From assembly GCA_047623555.1 (NCBI GenBank), contig JBLHMP010000010.1, positions 1 through 63,490 on the forward strand: a DNA stretch of 63,490 nt. The letters run 5' to 3'. This DNA is from NORP181 sp047623555. GTDB lineage: Bacteria > Pseudomonadota > Alphaproteobacteria > Rhodobacterales > Rhodobacteraceae. The notes beneath the pieces were generated by a model. That model had not been told where the DNA came from and did not search any database. It saw only the letters and a list, made by a program, of their open reading frames with translations. Positions 34,881-43,510 of this stretch are shown here, in pieces (within the stretch, counting starts at the first letter, position 1; every line of letters starts with the position of its first letter). The position numbers and the translations under genes are program-made.

Positions 34881-36200
34881 TTATGCGGCGCCGGTTTTCA
34901 GGCCGCCGGTATCAATATCAATATCAATATCAATATCAATGAATTTGCCGCCATTTGCTGCGAGGTCTCGCAACGTTTTTGCTGGCGAGAAATTCGCGTC
35001 CTCAGTCGCCAGTTCTTCCATCTTGGCAAGGATCGAAGGTGCGCCAACCATATCAGCGTAATACATCAACCCGCCTTTATCAGCAGGCCAACCATAGCCA
35101 TTGAGCCAGACCACATCGATGTCCGAAGGGCGCTGTGCCTTGTTTTCCTCAAGGATCTTCACTGCCTCATTGATCATTGGGTAAATGCAGGCCTCAATAA
35201 TGTCCTGCTGCGCCATAGTTGTCGGCTCAGCTCCGGTGATATCGCTGATGATCTTGGCGGTGACATCCGACGGAATCGGCGTGCGCGCCGCGTCATAGTC
35301 GTAAAACCCGGCCTGGGTTTTCTGGCCACGTCGATCCAGCTCGCACAGCGCGTCGCGGATTGGATTGTCAGTTGTGGCGCCCTTGGACCAGCCAATATCA
35401 AGCCCGGCCAGATCCGACATCTGAAACGGTCCCATACGGAACCCAAAGGCGTTCAGGGCGGCATCAACATCCCACGGCATGATGCCGCGATAGATCAGTT
35501 TTTGCGCCTGCGCCTGACGAGCGAACAGGATGCGATTGCCGACAAAACCGGGGCAAACGCCGACCAAAACCGCTATTTTATTGATGGTCTTGGCCAGATC
35601 CATACAGGTGGCGATCACATCATCTGCCGTGTGATCAGTGCGCACAATTTCAAGCAATTTCATCACGTTGGCGGGCGAAAAGAAATGCAACCCGATGACG
35701 TCTTGCGGCCTGTCTGTGACGGTTGCGATCTCGTTGATATCCAAGGCCGATGTATTTGTCGCCAAAATTGCGCCGGGTTTCATCACCCGGTTCAGTTCGG
35801 TAAAAATCTGTTTTTTCAGGTCCATGTTTTCAAACACAGCCTCGATCACCAGATCGCAATCGGCCAGATCCGCAAGCGCCAAACGCCCGTCATACCGCGC
35901 CATCCGCGCCTCGACTTCGTCCTGTGGATAACGGCCTTTGTCCGAGCTGCGCTGATAATGGCCGCGCACGACCGAAAGCCCGCGATCAAGCGCGTCTTGC
36001 TGGGTTTCCACGATGGTCACCGAGAAACCAGCGGTGGCGAAATTCATCGAAATGCCGCCGCCCATTGTGCCGGCTCCGATGATGCCGATTGTCTTGATGG
36101 TGCGGCGTGGCGTGGCGGCATCTATGCCCGGAACGTCCCATGCGGATTTGCCTGAGGCGGCGATATATGCGCCAATTTCTTCGATTGTCGGGGTGGTCAT
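34881..36200 (-). CDS. 3-hydroxyacyl-CoA dehydrogenase
   Basis: This 439-residue protein has an NAD-binding GAGTMGGG (42-49), TNTSALDINEIA, and HFFSPANVMKLLEIV, followed by two C-terminal 3HCDH domains. It resembles the dehydrogenase half of FadB/FadJ without a hydratase domain, which is supplied by the next gene. The start overlaps the ligase stop by ATGA, with AAGGATCACCC upstream. The tail has an Ile-Asp repeat encoded by a 6-base microsatellite. Confidence 0.93.
   Translation of the reverse strand: MTTPTIEEIGAYIAASGKSAWDVPGIDAATPRRTIKTIGIIGAGTMGGGISMNFATAGFSVTIVETQQDALDRGLSVVRGHYQRSSDKGRYPQDEVEARMARYDGRLALADLADCDLVIEAVFENMDLKKQIFTELNRVMKPGAILATNTSALDINEIATVTDRPQDVIGLHFFSPANVMKLLEIVRTDHTADDVIATCMDLAKTINKIAVLVGVCPGFVGNRILFARQAQAQKLIYRGIMPWDVDAALNAFGFRMGPFQMSDLAGLDIGWSKGATTDNPIRDALCELDRRGQKTQAGFYDYDAARTPIPSDVTAKIISDITGAEPTTMAQQDIIEACIYPMINEAVKILEENKAQRPSDIDVVWLNGYGWPADKGGLMYYADMVGAPSILAKMEELATEDANFSPAKTLRDLAANGGKFIDIDIDIDIDTGGLKTGAA
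34911..34940. repeat. five-copy hexanucleotide microsatellite
   Basis: Five perfect copies of ATCAAT on the plus strand encode an alternating Ile-Asp run near the C-terminus of the hydroxyacyl-CoA dehydrogenase. Copy-number change would keep the frame and only lengthen or shorten the run. Confidence 0.98.
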
Positions 36201-37912
36201 GGGTGATCCTTTTGGGTTTTCAGCGTCGCAAGGCAATTTTCACGGGCAAAACGCCGGTCGATTTTGTCGGTGGCAACACGAGGTAGCGGGGCGGTCTGGA
36301 ACCAAATATGTTGCGGGATTTTAAAGTGGGCAATGTGGTCGGACAGGAAAATACGCAAATCTTCTGTGGTTAACGACATGCCGGGTTTTATCTGGATCAA
36401 AGCCCCCACAATTTCGCCCAAACGGTCATCTGGCACCGAAAAAGCACAGGCTTCGGCGACGGCGGGATGGTGATGAATCGCACCTTCGACATCAAGACAG
36501 GCGATGTTTTCGCCACCGCGAATGATGATGTTTTTCTTGCGATCCACTATGGTGATAAAGCCGTCGCCGTCAATCATGCCAAGGTCGCCGGACCGCATCC
36601 AGCCCTCTTGAAATACCTCGTCTGTTTCATCAGGTTTATTGAGGTAGCAGCGCATGTTACAGACGCTTTTAACAGTGATTTCACCAAGCACATTGGTGGC
36701 AACCTCGTGCCCGTCATCATCGAGAAATTTAAGCTGCTGGATCGGCGGATACAGCTTACCAGCAGAACCCGGGCGCGCCACGTAATCGGCGCCCGACATG
36801 CCAAAGCCATTGGCGTTGGTTTCGGTCATGCCCCAGCCGGTGGCGATTTTGGCGTTGGGAAACAGCTCAGCCAGTTCTGAAACCTGTGCTGCGGGACGTT
36901 TTGCGCCTCCGGCACCGAGGAAATCAAGCGTCGGTAAGGTTTCGTTCATCTGCTTGGCCATCACCATCAAATCCGCCGATTGGGTTGGAACACCCATAAA
37001 TCGGGTGATTTTCTCATCGCGGATGACATTTACGGCGTTCTCTGCGCTCCATTTCGGCAACATGACAAATTTGGCGCCAGCCGGGATGCTGAGAAGGAAC
37101 AACGAATGTGACGCTGTGACGTGAAACAGGGGCGTCGCGACAAGAACCGCCGGGCGTGGGGCAGGTGGCGCGCTCTTGTCCGGCGGATCCATCAATGGCG
37201 CCAAAACCGCCTGCATTAACCATGTGAATACCGAACTTAGCGCGCCACGATAGGTTTGCACGACGCCTTTGGGGTGGCCGGTTGTACCTGACGAATACAT
37301 GATTGCGAAATCATCATCGGTATGAATATCGACGGTCGGCCAGCTGTCATCGGCCATCGCATCGCGTAGCGTGCAGTAGCGCAGATCGGTCAGAGCTTCG
37401 CCATCGCGCACGCCGATCAGGTTCAGATCAGTGCCTTTAACCAACGAAAGCAGCCGTTCAACGCGTTTTCCATCGGCAAATATGGTTTTGGCCTGACTGT
37501 CCTTTAGGGCATAGTCGAGTTCTTGCGTCGTCCACCATGCGTTTACAAAGACGATCACCGCACCAATGGACGCAATCGCAGCCGTCAAAATGACCAGCTC
37601 TGGACAATTTCGCATGGCAATCGCCACTGGATCACCTTGGCGCACGCCCAAATTTACCTGAAGTGCATGCGCCAGTCGGTTGGTTTCGCTGCAAAATTCA
37701 TCATAGGTATAGCGTTCACCCTCAAATACGATGTATTCGGCAGCGCCATTTCCCTGCGCCTCGCGGCTGGCCTGCATAAGGGCGCGGATATGCGGGGGGA
37801 TGTTTTCAAATACCGGGTACTGAACGTCGCGAATGTCTGCGGTGCCAACCTTGAATACTGGGTTGGTTGTGGTGACATGATGCACCGCCTGGTCAAGCGT
37901 CAGTGCATTCAT
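36197..37912 (-). CDS. acyl-CoA ligase (AMP-binding, fatty-acid type)
   Basis: This 571-residue ANL ligase has the MYSSGTTGHPKGVVQTYRG motif, GWGMTETNANGFG, and WMRSGDLGMIDGDGFITIVDRKKNIIIRGGENI. It would activate the pathway's acid to its CoA ester as the first gene of the minus-strand operon. ATG 37912 gives a normal N-terminus and is overlapped by the stop of an 8-codon leader ORF with a strong ribosome site. A TTG start at 37972 is possible but less likely. Confidence 0.92.
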   Translation of the reverse strand: MNALTLDQAVHHVTTTNPVFKVGTADIRDVQYPVFENIPPHIRALMQASREAQGNGAAEYIVFEGERYTYDEFCSETNRLAHALQVNLGVRQGDPVAIAMRNCPELVILTAAIASIGAVIVFVNAWWTTQELDYALKDSQAKTIFADGKRVERLLSLVKGTDLNLIGVRDGEALTDLRYCTLRDAMADDSWPTVDIHTDDDFAIMYSSGTTGHPKGVVQTYRGALSSVFTWLMQAVLAPLMDPPDKSAPPAPRPAVLVATPLFHVTASHSLFLLSIPAGAKFVMLPKWSAENAVNVIRDEKITRFMGVPTQSADLMVMAKQMNETLPTLDFLGAGGAKRPAAQVSELAELFPNAKIATGWGMTETNANGFGMSGADYVARPGSAGKLYPPIQQLKFLDDDGHEVATNVLGEITVKSVCNMRCYLNKPDETDEVFQEGWMRSGDLGMIDGDGFITIVDRKKNIIIRGGENIACLDVEGAIHHHPAVAEACAFSVPDDRLGEIVGALIQIKPGMSLTTEDLRIFLSDHIAHFKIPQHIWFQTAPLPRVATDKIDRRFARENCLATLKTQKDHP

Positions 37913-37935
37913 TGTGGTGTATTGCCTGTGTTCAT
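37909..37935 (-). CDS. 8-codon leader ORF coupled to the acyl-CoA ligase
   Basis: The frame encodes MNTGNTPQ. It is preceded by GGAGGATCAATTTG, a much better Shine-Dalgarno site than the one in front of the ligase (AGGCAA). Its stop TGA overlaps the ligase ATG as ATGA. This arrangement fits ribosome delivery by translational coupling. The peptide is not obviously rich in one amino acid, so attenuation is not indicated. Confidence 0.5.
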   Translation of the reverse strand: MNTGNTPQ

Positions 37936-38250
37936 CAAATTGATCCTCCGCTTGCGACTCTGTCGCTCGCAAAGGTTAGTCTGGATTTCAGAGAGTGCCA
38001 ATATCGCATGTCGAAACAGAGTTTCGCAAAACGCAGTTTTTGGGTAGATGCTAGTGGATGCGTTGCATGCTAAACCGGTTGTTAGGCATAGAGGGTTGTC
38101 TTTAATTTTGGATGCACTGTGGGGTGTAACCGCCAATAATATAAACATTATAACACATCAGATTGCTAAGTTTGGGTGTTAGATATTTTAACATAATACA
38201 CATTATGCGATATATGGAATAAGTCCAATCCTAGCTTGAATAAATCCAAG
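37936..38250. other. 315-base promoter region of the acyl-CoA ligase operon
   Basis: There is no gene. It holds the 22-base motif (37999-38020) with an overlapping palindrome CGAAAC-AGA-GTTTCG (38012-38026), and an AAACCGGTTG block (near 38072) that also occurs near 19652 upstream of the Liv operon. The right half is A/T-rich and runs to the stop of the SulP gene; no clear terminator for SulP is seen. Confidence 0.6.
37999..38020 (+). promoter_or_regulatory. candidate regulon operator, site 3
   Basis: It matches site 2 at 15 of 22 positions and keeps the shared skeleton CAAT-N3-GC-N4-CG-N-AACA-N-A. It lies 87 bases upstream of the leftward ligase start, nearly the same distance and orientation as site 1 relative to the leftward reductase at 11515. 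Confidence 0.5.
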
Positions 38251-40008
38251 TTACTCTACGTCGCTTTGCCCGACCAGCCCTGAATCGGTGCGCAGCGACT
38301 GAAATGCGTCGTGCTGTGACAGGAAAACTTTGCCGGTGAGATGCGCCAGAAAATCACCGCGTTGCAACCGGTCTGTCACCGGTCCCTTTACCTCAGACAG
38401 GTTCAGCGTGATGCCCATGTCGTCCAGCCGACGGTTGATGGCCTCAAGGGATTCAAGCGCGCTCAGATCGACTTCGTTCACAGCAGAACACATCAGCACG
38501 ACATGTTTCAGCTCGGGCAATTCAACCGCGCGTGAAACCACCAGATCCTCCATGCGCACGGCATTGGCGAAATACAGGCTTTCATCAATACGCAGCGTCA
38601 GCACCTTTGGATCGGTGATCACGTCATGGCGCAGGACATTGCGGAAATGTTCGCACCCTGGCACCTGCCCCACCTCGGCCACATGCGGACGCGAGGTTTT
38701 CCAGATGAACAAGGCCACCGACAGGACAACACCGCTGGCGACGCCGATTTCGACGCCAGCCGTCAGGGTCAATACAATCGTTGCCAGAACCGCCGAAAAA
38801 TCAGCGCGGGAATAGGCCCAGCTGCGGCGAAGGATCGACAGGTCGATCAGCGATAACACAGCGATAACGATGGTCGCGGCCAGCGTCGCCTTGGGCAAAA
38901 AATACAGCAGCGGCGTCAGATACATCGCAGCAAACAGCAGACCAACAGCAGTATAGGCGCCTGCCGCAGGTGTACGTGCCCCGGCGTCAAAGTTTACAAC
39001 AGAACGGGAAAACCCGCCGGTCACCGGATAGCCACCAGAAAATGCCGAAGCGACGTTAGACGCGCCCAAAGCGATCAATTCTTGATTTGGATCAATCTGT
39101 TGGCGGCGTTTGGCAGCAAGGGTTTGGGCGACTGAAACGCTCTCAACATAGCCGATGACCGAGATAAGTAGCGCCGGCAAGGCCAGTGTAGACAGCAACG
39201 ACATGTCAAATTCTGGCAACCCAAACGGCGGTAAACCAGTTGGTACTGTACCGACGACATTCACACCCATGGCCGATAAGTTCAGCGCCCAGGCGGCAAA
39301 TATGGTGCCGACGATGGCAAAGACCGGGCCAACACGCGCCGCGGTCTGCGCCCGAATTTTGCTGACACCAAAACGTTGCAGCATCGGCGCCAACCCCTTG
39401 CGTACCCACAGCAGCAGGCCCAAAGCAGCGGTACTAACAAGAACGGTTGGGATATTGATCTTGGGTAGCCCCAGCACTATTTCGTAGAGCATTTCGATCA
39501 GATTGTGCCCACCGGCTGAGATGCCCAGCAGATGTTTCATCTGGCTGGTGGCGATCAAAATACCAGAGGCGGTGATAAACCCGGCAATCACCGGATGGCT
39601 CAGGAAATTGGCAATCACGCCAAGCCGCAACGCCCCCATCGCCAGCAGCATAAAACCCGACATCGCCGCAAGAACCGCAGCGGCAGCGATGTATTGCGCC
39701 ATTGTCTCAAGCCCCAAAGGCGCCAAAGCGGACGCCGTCATGAGCGATGCCACGGCCACCGGCCCCACCGCCAGGGCACGACTGGTGCCAAAGATCGCAT
39801 AGGCCGCCAACGGCAAAATAGAAGCGTAAAGACCGATTTCGGCGGGTAATCCAGCCAGCAATGCATAGGCCAGCGATTGCGGCACCAACATTATGGTGAC
39901 GATCACCGCTGCCATCATATCGCCGGTGAATTCGGTGCCATCATAGGCGCGTCCCCATGTTAGAATGGGAAACACTTTGGTCCAGCGAGGGGCAGCGGTT
40001 TTTGTCAT
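38251..40008 (-). CDS. SulP-family anion transporter with STAS domain
   Basis: This 585-residue inner-membrane protein has the SulP opening (LVPQSLAYALLAGLPAEIGLYASILPL), about ten to twelve hydrophobic segments, and a C-terminal cytoplasmic STAS domain (about 440-560, LKHVVLMCSAVNEVDLSALESLE). Family members move sulfate, bicarbonate or dicarboxylates. The substrate is unknown. It is transcribed alone, after gcdH in the same direction, with a hairpin between them. Confidence 0.92.
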   Translation of the reverse strand: MTKTAAPRWTKVFPILTWGRAYDGTEFTGDMMAAVIVTIMLVPQSLAYALLAGLPAEIGLYASILPLAAYAIFGTSRALAVGPVAVASLMTASALAPLGLETMAQYIAAAAVLAAMSGFMLLAMGALRLGVIANFLSHPVIAGFITASGILIATSQMKHLLGISAGGHNLIEMLYEIVLGLPKINIPTVLVSTAALGLLLWVRKGLAPMLQRFGVSKIRAQTAARVGPVFAIVGTIFAAWALNLSAMGVNVVGTVPTGLPPFGLPEFDMSLLSTLALPALLISVIGYVESVSVAQTLAAKRRQQIDPNQELIALGASNVASAFSGGYPVTGGFSRSVVNFDAGARTPAAGAYTAVGLLFAAMYLTPLLYFLPKATLAATIVIAVLSLIDLSILRRSWAYSRADFSAVLATIVLTLTAGVEIGVASGVVLSVALFIWKTSRPHVAEVGQVPGCEHFRNVLRHDVITDPKVLTLRIDESLYFANAVRMEDLVVSRAVELPELKHVVLMCSAVNEVDLSALESLEAINRRLDDMGITLNLSEVKGPVTDRLQRGDFLAHLTGKVFLSQHDAFQSLRTDSGLVGQSDVE

Positions 40009-40069
40009 GGAATTGAGGCCTAATACATATACTGAAATCTGAATATATACCGACCGCCAGAAATGTGAA

Positions 40070-40092
40070 GGGCCAAATGCATTTTTTGGCCC
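40070..40092. terminator. hairpin between gcdH and the SulP gene
   Basis: An 8-bp stem, GGGCCAAA / TTTGGCCC, with a 7-base loop lies 19 bases past the gcdH stop (minus strand). No strong T tract follows, so the efficiency is uncertain. Confidence 0.5.
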
Positions 40093-40110
40093 CTCACCCG
40101 TTAGGTAAGT

Positions 40111-41328
40111 TTAGAAAAACGCCTGTAGACCGGTCTGCGCCCGACCAAGGATCAGCGCATGCACGTCATGGGTGCCTTCGTATGTGTTAACCGTTTCAAG
40201 GTTCATCATGTGGCGAATGACATGGAAATCTAGGCTAATACCGTTGCCACCATGCATATCACGCGACATGCGAGCGATATCCAAGGCTTTGCCGCAATTG
40301 TTGCGTTTGACGATCGAAATCATCTCAGGCGCGGCGTTGGCGTCATCCATCAGCCGACCAACACGCAGGCTGGCCTGTAGGCCAAGGGCGATTTCGGTCT
40401 GCATATCGGCCAGTTTACGTTGAAACAGCTGTGTTTGCGCCAGCGGTCGGTTGAACTGATGCCGGTCCAGCCCGTATTGCCGCGCCGCATGCCAGCAGGT
40501 TTCAGCTGCGCCCATAACCCCCCATGAGATGCCATAACGCGCCCGGTTCAAACATCCAAACGGCCCTTTAAGCCCTTGAACATTCGGCAATAACGCGTCC
40601 TCGCCAACTTCGACGCCTTGCATGACGATTTCACCAGTAATCGAGGCGCGCAGGCTCATCTTGTTCTCGATCTTTGGCGCGCTCAGGCCCTTCATGCCTT
40701 TATCAAGGATGAACCCACGGATTTTGCCGTCATGTTCGTCCGACTTGGCCCAGACCACAAACACATCGGCGATCGGTGCGTTGGAAATCCACATTTTTGA
40801 ACCGGTGAGTTTATAACCTGTGGCGGTTTTCACGGCGCGGGTTTTCATTGATCCCGGGTCGCTGCCGGCGTCCGGTTCGGTCAAACCGAAACAGCCAATG
40901 AATTCACCGCTGCACAGTTTTGGCAGGTATTTCTTGCGCTGTTCCTCAGAGCCATAGGCATAGATCGGGTACATCACCAACGAGCTTTGCACCGACATCA
41001 TCGACCGATAACCGCTATCGACCCGCTCAACTTCGCGCGCAACAAGGCCATAGGTGACATAACCGGCGCCTAGCCCGCCGTATTCTTCGGGTATGGTGAC
41101 CCCCAGCAGGCCCATGTCGCCCATTTCGCGGAAAATCGACGGGTCGGTTTCCTCGTTTGCATAGGCTTTGGTGACGCGCGTTTGCAGCTTTTCCTGCGAA
41201 TAGGCACGGGCGCTGGCGGTGATCATACGCTCATCTTCGGACAGCTGGTCGTTCATGCGGAACGGGTCTTCCCAGTCGAAACTGCTTAGATCCGGGGCGT
41301 CTTTGGGCTTTAGCGATGGTTTGGTCAT
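40111..41328 (-). CDS. gcdH: glutaryl-CoA dehydrogenase
   Basis: This 405-residue ACAD family member has GCFGLTEPDAGSDPGSMKT, RARYGISWGVMGAAETCWHAARQY, DMHGGNGISLDFHVIRHMMNLE and VNTYEGTHDVHALILGRA with the catalytic Glu. This combination is typical of GcdH, which oxidises and decarboxylates glutaryl-CoA to crotonyl-CoA in lysine, tryptophan and benzoate catabolism. It is divergent from a LysR regulator, a common gcdH arrangement. Confidence 0.93.
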   Translation of the reverse strand: MTKPSLKPKDAPDLSSFDWEDPFRMNDQLSEDERMITASARAYSQEKLQTRVTKAYANEETDPSIFREMGDMGLLGVTIPEEYGGLGAGYVTYGLVAREVERVDSGYRSMMSVQSSLVMYPIYAYGSEEQRKKYLPKLCSGEFIGCFGLTEPDAGSDPGSMKTRAVKTATGYKLTGSKMWISNAPIADVFVVWAKSDEHDGKIRGFILDKGMKGLSAPKIENKMSLRASITGEIVMQGVEVGEDALLPNVQGLKGPFGCLNRARYGISWGVMGAAETCWHAARQYGLDRHQFNRPLAQTQLFQRKLADMQTEIALGLQASLRVGRLMDDANAAPEMISIVKRNNCGKALDIARMSRDMHGGNGISLDFHVIRHMMNLETVNTYEGTHDVHALILGRAQTGLQAFF

Positions 41329-41393
41329 TCAGGGGCTCCTTGGGTTATGGGTAATTTAGGCTGGGTTAGCTGAACAAAACAGCGAGACTTTGG

Positions 41394-41422
41394 CATGTAT
41401 CTATGATTAATACTCATACATG
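41394..41422. promoter_or_regulatory. LysR-type operator overlapping the regulator's start codon
   Basis: Two nested inverted repeats are seen: CATGTAT-N15-ATACATG (41394-41400/41416-41422) and TATGA-N7-TCATA (41402-41418), the latter fitting the LysR T-N11-A pattern. The right arm includes the ATG of the LysR gene, which would give tight autorepression while the gcdH promoter lies on the other side. Confidence 0.6.
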
Positions 41423-42307
41423 ATTGCACCGCGTCGATTCCTACCCTCAATTGCATCGTTACGGGCCATAGAAGCCCTTGATCGCCTTGGCAGTGCCTCG
41501 GCCGTGGCCGAAGAGTTATCGCTCACCCAAAGCGCCATTAGCCGTCAATTACAGGCGCTAGAGCGGCAAATCGGCGTTGAACTGATCCTGCGCGATAGCA
41601 AACGTTTGGCGTTAACTGACGCGGCGCGGGATTATGCGGCAGAGATGCGTCAGGCGTTAAACCAGATCGCACAGGCCACATTGCGATTGCAGGTGGCCCC
41701 GTTGGGGGGAACGTTGAATTTGGCGATCCTGCCAACGTTTGGCATGCGTTGGCTGATGCCACGCCTCCCTGATTTCGCCCGGTTGCATCCGGATGTAACG
41801 ATCAACATGGCGACGCGGTTAGAGCGGTTTAACTTTGCCATGGAAGGTTTTGATGCCGCACTACATTATGGATCTGGAATTTGGCCTGGAACAAATAACT
41901 TGTTGTTGAAAAACGAACAAATTGTCCCGGTCTGTGCGCCGGAATTGACCAAGATAGATCTGCAAGACCTGCCCTTGTTACATATTCAGACCCGGCCATT
42001 GGCCTGGCAACATTGGTTTGAGCAACATGGGCTTGCGAGCAAAGATAGTAGCGGCACCATGTATGATCAATTCTCAACCATTACCCAGGCGGCGCTGCAT
42101 GGGTTGGGCGTGGCGCTGATGCCGGATTATCTGGTTGAACAGGATTTGGCGACCGGCAGGTTGGTGGCGCCGTTTGGTCCGCCGATCGAGGCGCAGGGAG
42201 CGTATTATCTGGTTTGGCCGCGCAACAAATCACGCGATCCGGCGTTGACGATGTTCCGGGACTGGCTGGCCACGCAGGCACAGCCAGAGGACAGCCTGCC
42301 CCGGTAA
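41420..42307 (+). CDS. LysR-family regulator, probable gcdH regulator
   Basis: This 295-residue protein has an N-terminal winged helix (about 6-65, SVSQS-like ALDRLGSASAVAEELSLTQSAISRQLQALE) and a LysR substrate-binding domain of the GcvA/AmpR type. It is divergent from gcdH across 91 bases that contain palindromic LysR boxes, so control of gcdH and of itself is likely. Its effector would be glutarate or a related acid, by analogy only. Confidence 0.9.
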   Translation: MIAPRRFLPSIASLRAIEALDRLGSASAVAEELSLTQSAISRQLQALERQIGVELILRDSKRLALTDAARDYAAEMRQALNQIAQATLRLQVAPLGGTLNLAILPTFGMRWLMPRLPDFARLHPDVTINMATRLERFNFAMEGFDAALHYGSGIWPGTNNLLLKNEQIVPVCAPELTKIDLQDLPLLHIQTRPLAWQHWFEQHGLASKDSSGTMYDQFSTITQAALHGLGVALMPDYLVEQDLATGRLVAPFGPPIEAQGAYYLVWPRNKSRDPALTMFRDWLATQAQPEDSLPR

Positions 42308-42322
42308 AATGAACCTTTTGCC

Positions 42323-43510
42323 TCAGCCTTTTGCCAAAGCCGCAGCAATGGCATCGGTGAAAATGGTCTTAAGCGCTTCGGGGTCCTCAAGCCCCACAGA
42401 CACCCGGAAAAACCCTTCGCTCAGACCCAAAGCGTCGCGTTCTTCAACGCTCAATGCCCGGTGCGACGACGATGCGGGATGTGACAGCGTTGTGCCGACA
42501 TCGCCCAGCGTTGGCGCAAAGGCCAGACCCTCGGCCGCCTTGGTAAAGATGTTGGCGGCAGAGCGCCCTCCGGTCAGCTCAAAACTGACCATATTACAGC
42601 CCTGCCCCGCAAGCAGCTTTACCGCGCGCGCGTAATCCGGGTGATCGGCGCGCATCGGGTAAATTACCCGTTTCACGCCCTCAAGCGTCGCAATATGGTC
42701 GGCCAATATCGCCGCTGTGGCCTGCGAGCGTTCAAACCGTAGATCAAACGAGAGCATTCCACGTTCGGCCAGCCAACAGTCAAACGGGCTTGGCGTCAGG
42801 CCGGTGGTCACCGCAAACACCCGCATTTGCCTGTTCAAATCGGTATCGCGCGCCACCACATAGCCCAGCATCACATCGGAATGCCCGGCCAAAAGCTTGG
42901 TGATCGAGTGGATGACGATATCGGCGCCATGATCGAACGGCTGTAATCCGCGCGGCGTGGTAAAGGTGTTGTCGACGACGAAAATGAGGCCCTTTTCATG
43001 GCAAAGCGTGGCAATACCATCAATATCGGCAATGCGCAGGGTCGGGTTTGACGCCACCTCGACCAAAATCATCCGGGTTTCAGGGCGGATCGCGGCGCGC
43101 ATGGCAGCGACATCTCCGGGATCGGCCAGCGAGGTCATAATCCCAAGGCGCGGCAGGTCTTCTTTCATCAGGCGCAGGCAACGACCGTAAAGTTGATTGC
43201 CGCCAATCACGTGGTCGCCAGATTTCAACAGCCCCAGCAAAACACAGCTGATCGCGCCCATGCCCGACCCGGTAACGGTGCCACCGTTCATGTTTTCCAT
43301 CGTGTCCAGACGTTCGGCAACGACATCGGCGTTGGGATGACCTTCGCGTGAATAGGTATAGCCCATGGCGCGGCCTTCGTACTGGTCATCCAGCGCATCG
43401 GGCGTGTCGCTGGCGTATGCCACCGCAGGTGAAAGCGGCGTCACAAGCGGTGAGCTGGCATTGCGCGGAAACGGTGCTGGCCGCACTAGCGTGCCTTTGG
43501 TATTGGGCAT
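42323..43510 (-). CDS. Cys/Met-metabolism PLP enzyme (MetB/MetZ family)
   Basis: This 395-residue fold-type I PLP enzyme has the Lys-containing SITKLLAGHSDVMLGYV motif, YTYSREGHPNADVVAERL and VVDNTFTTPRGLQPFDHGAD. It could be cystathionine gamma-synthase, gamma-lyase or O-succinylhomoserine sulfhydrylase; sequence by eye cannot choose. Its ATG overlaps the stop of the gamma carbonic anhydrase gene (TGATG). Confidence 0.88.
   Translation of the reverse strand: MPNTKGTLVRPAPFPRNASSPLVTPLSPAVAYASDTPDALDDQYEGRAMGYTYSREGHPNADVVAERLDTMENMNGGTVTGSGMGAISCVLLGLLKSGDHVIGGNQLYGRCLRLMKEDLPRLGIMTSLADPGDVAAMRAAIRPETRMILVEVASNPTLRIADIDGIATLCHEKGLIFVVDNTFTTPRGLQPFDHGADIVIHSITKLLAGHSDVMLGYVVARDTDLNRQMRVFAVTTGLTPSPFDCWLAERGMLSFDLRFERSQATAAILADHIATLEGVKRVIYPMRADHPDYARAVKLLAGQGCNMVSFELTGGRSAANIFTKAAEGLAFAPTLGDVGTTLSHPASSSHRALSVEERDALGLSEGFFRVSVGLEDPEALKTIFTDAIAAALAKG

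Noticed and set aside
35923..35931. TGTGGATAA, an exact DnaA-box-like sequence
   Set aside because: It is a single copy inside the hydroxyacyl-CoA dehydrogenase coding sequence without clustered boxes or an A/T-rich unwinding region, so it is not an origin.
37972..37972. Upstream TTG start for the acyl-CoA ligase, adding 20 residues
   Set aside because: The added residues are polar and unlike family N-termini, and the ATG at 37912 is tied to a leader ORF by an ATGA overlap.
19652..38081. AAACCGGTTG near 19652 and near 38072 considered as a second regulon site
   Set aside because: A 10-base shared word containing a common palindrome can arise by chance and no third copy was found in island promoters.
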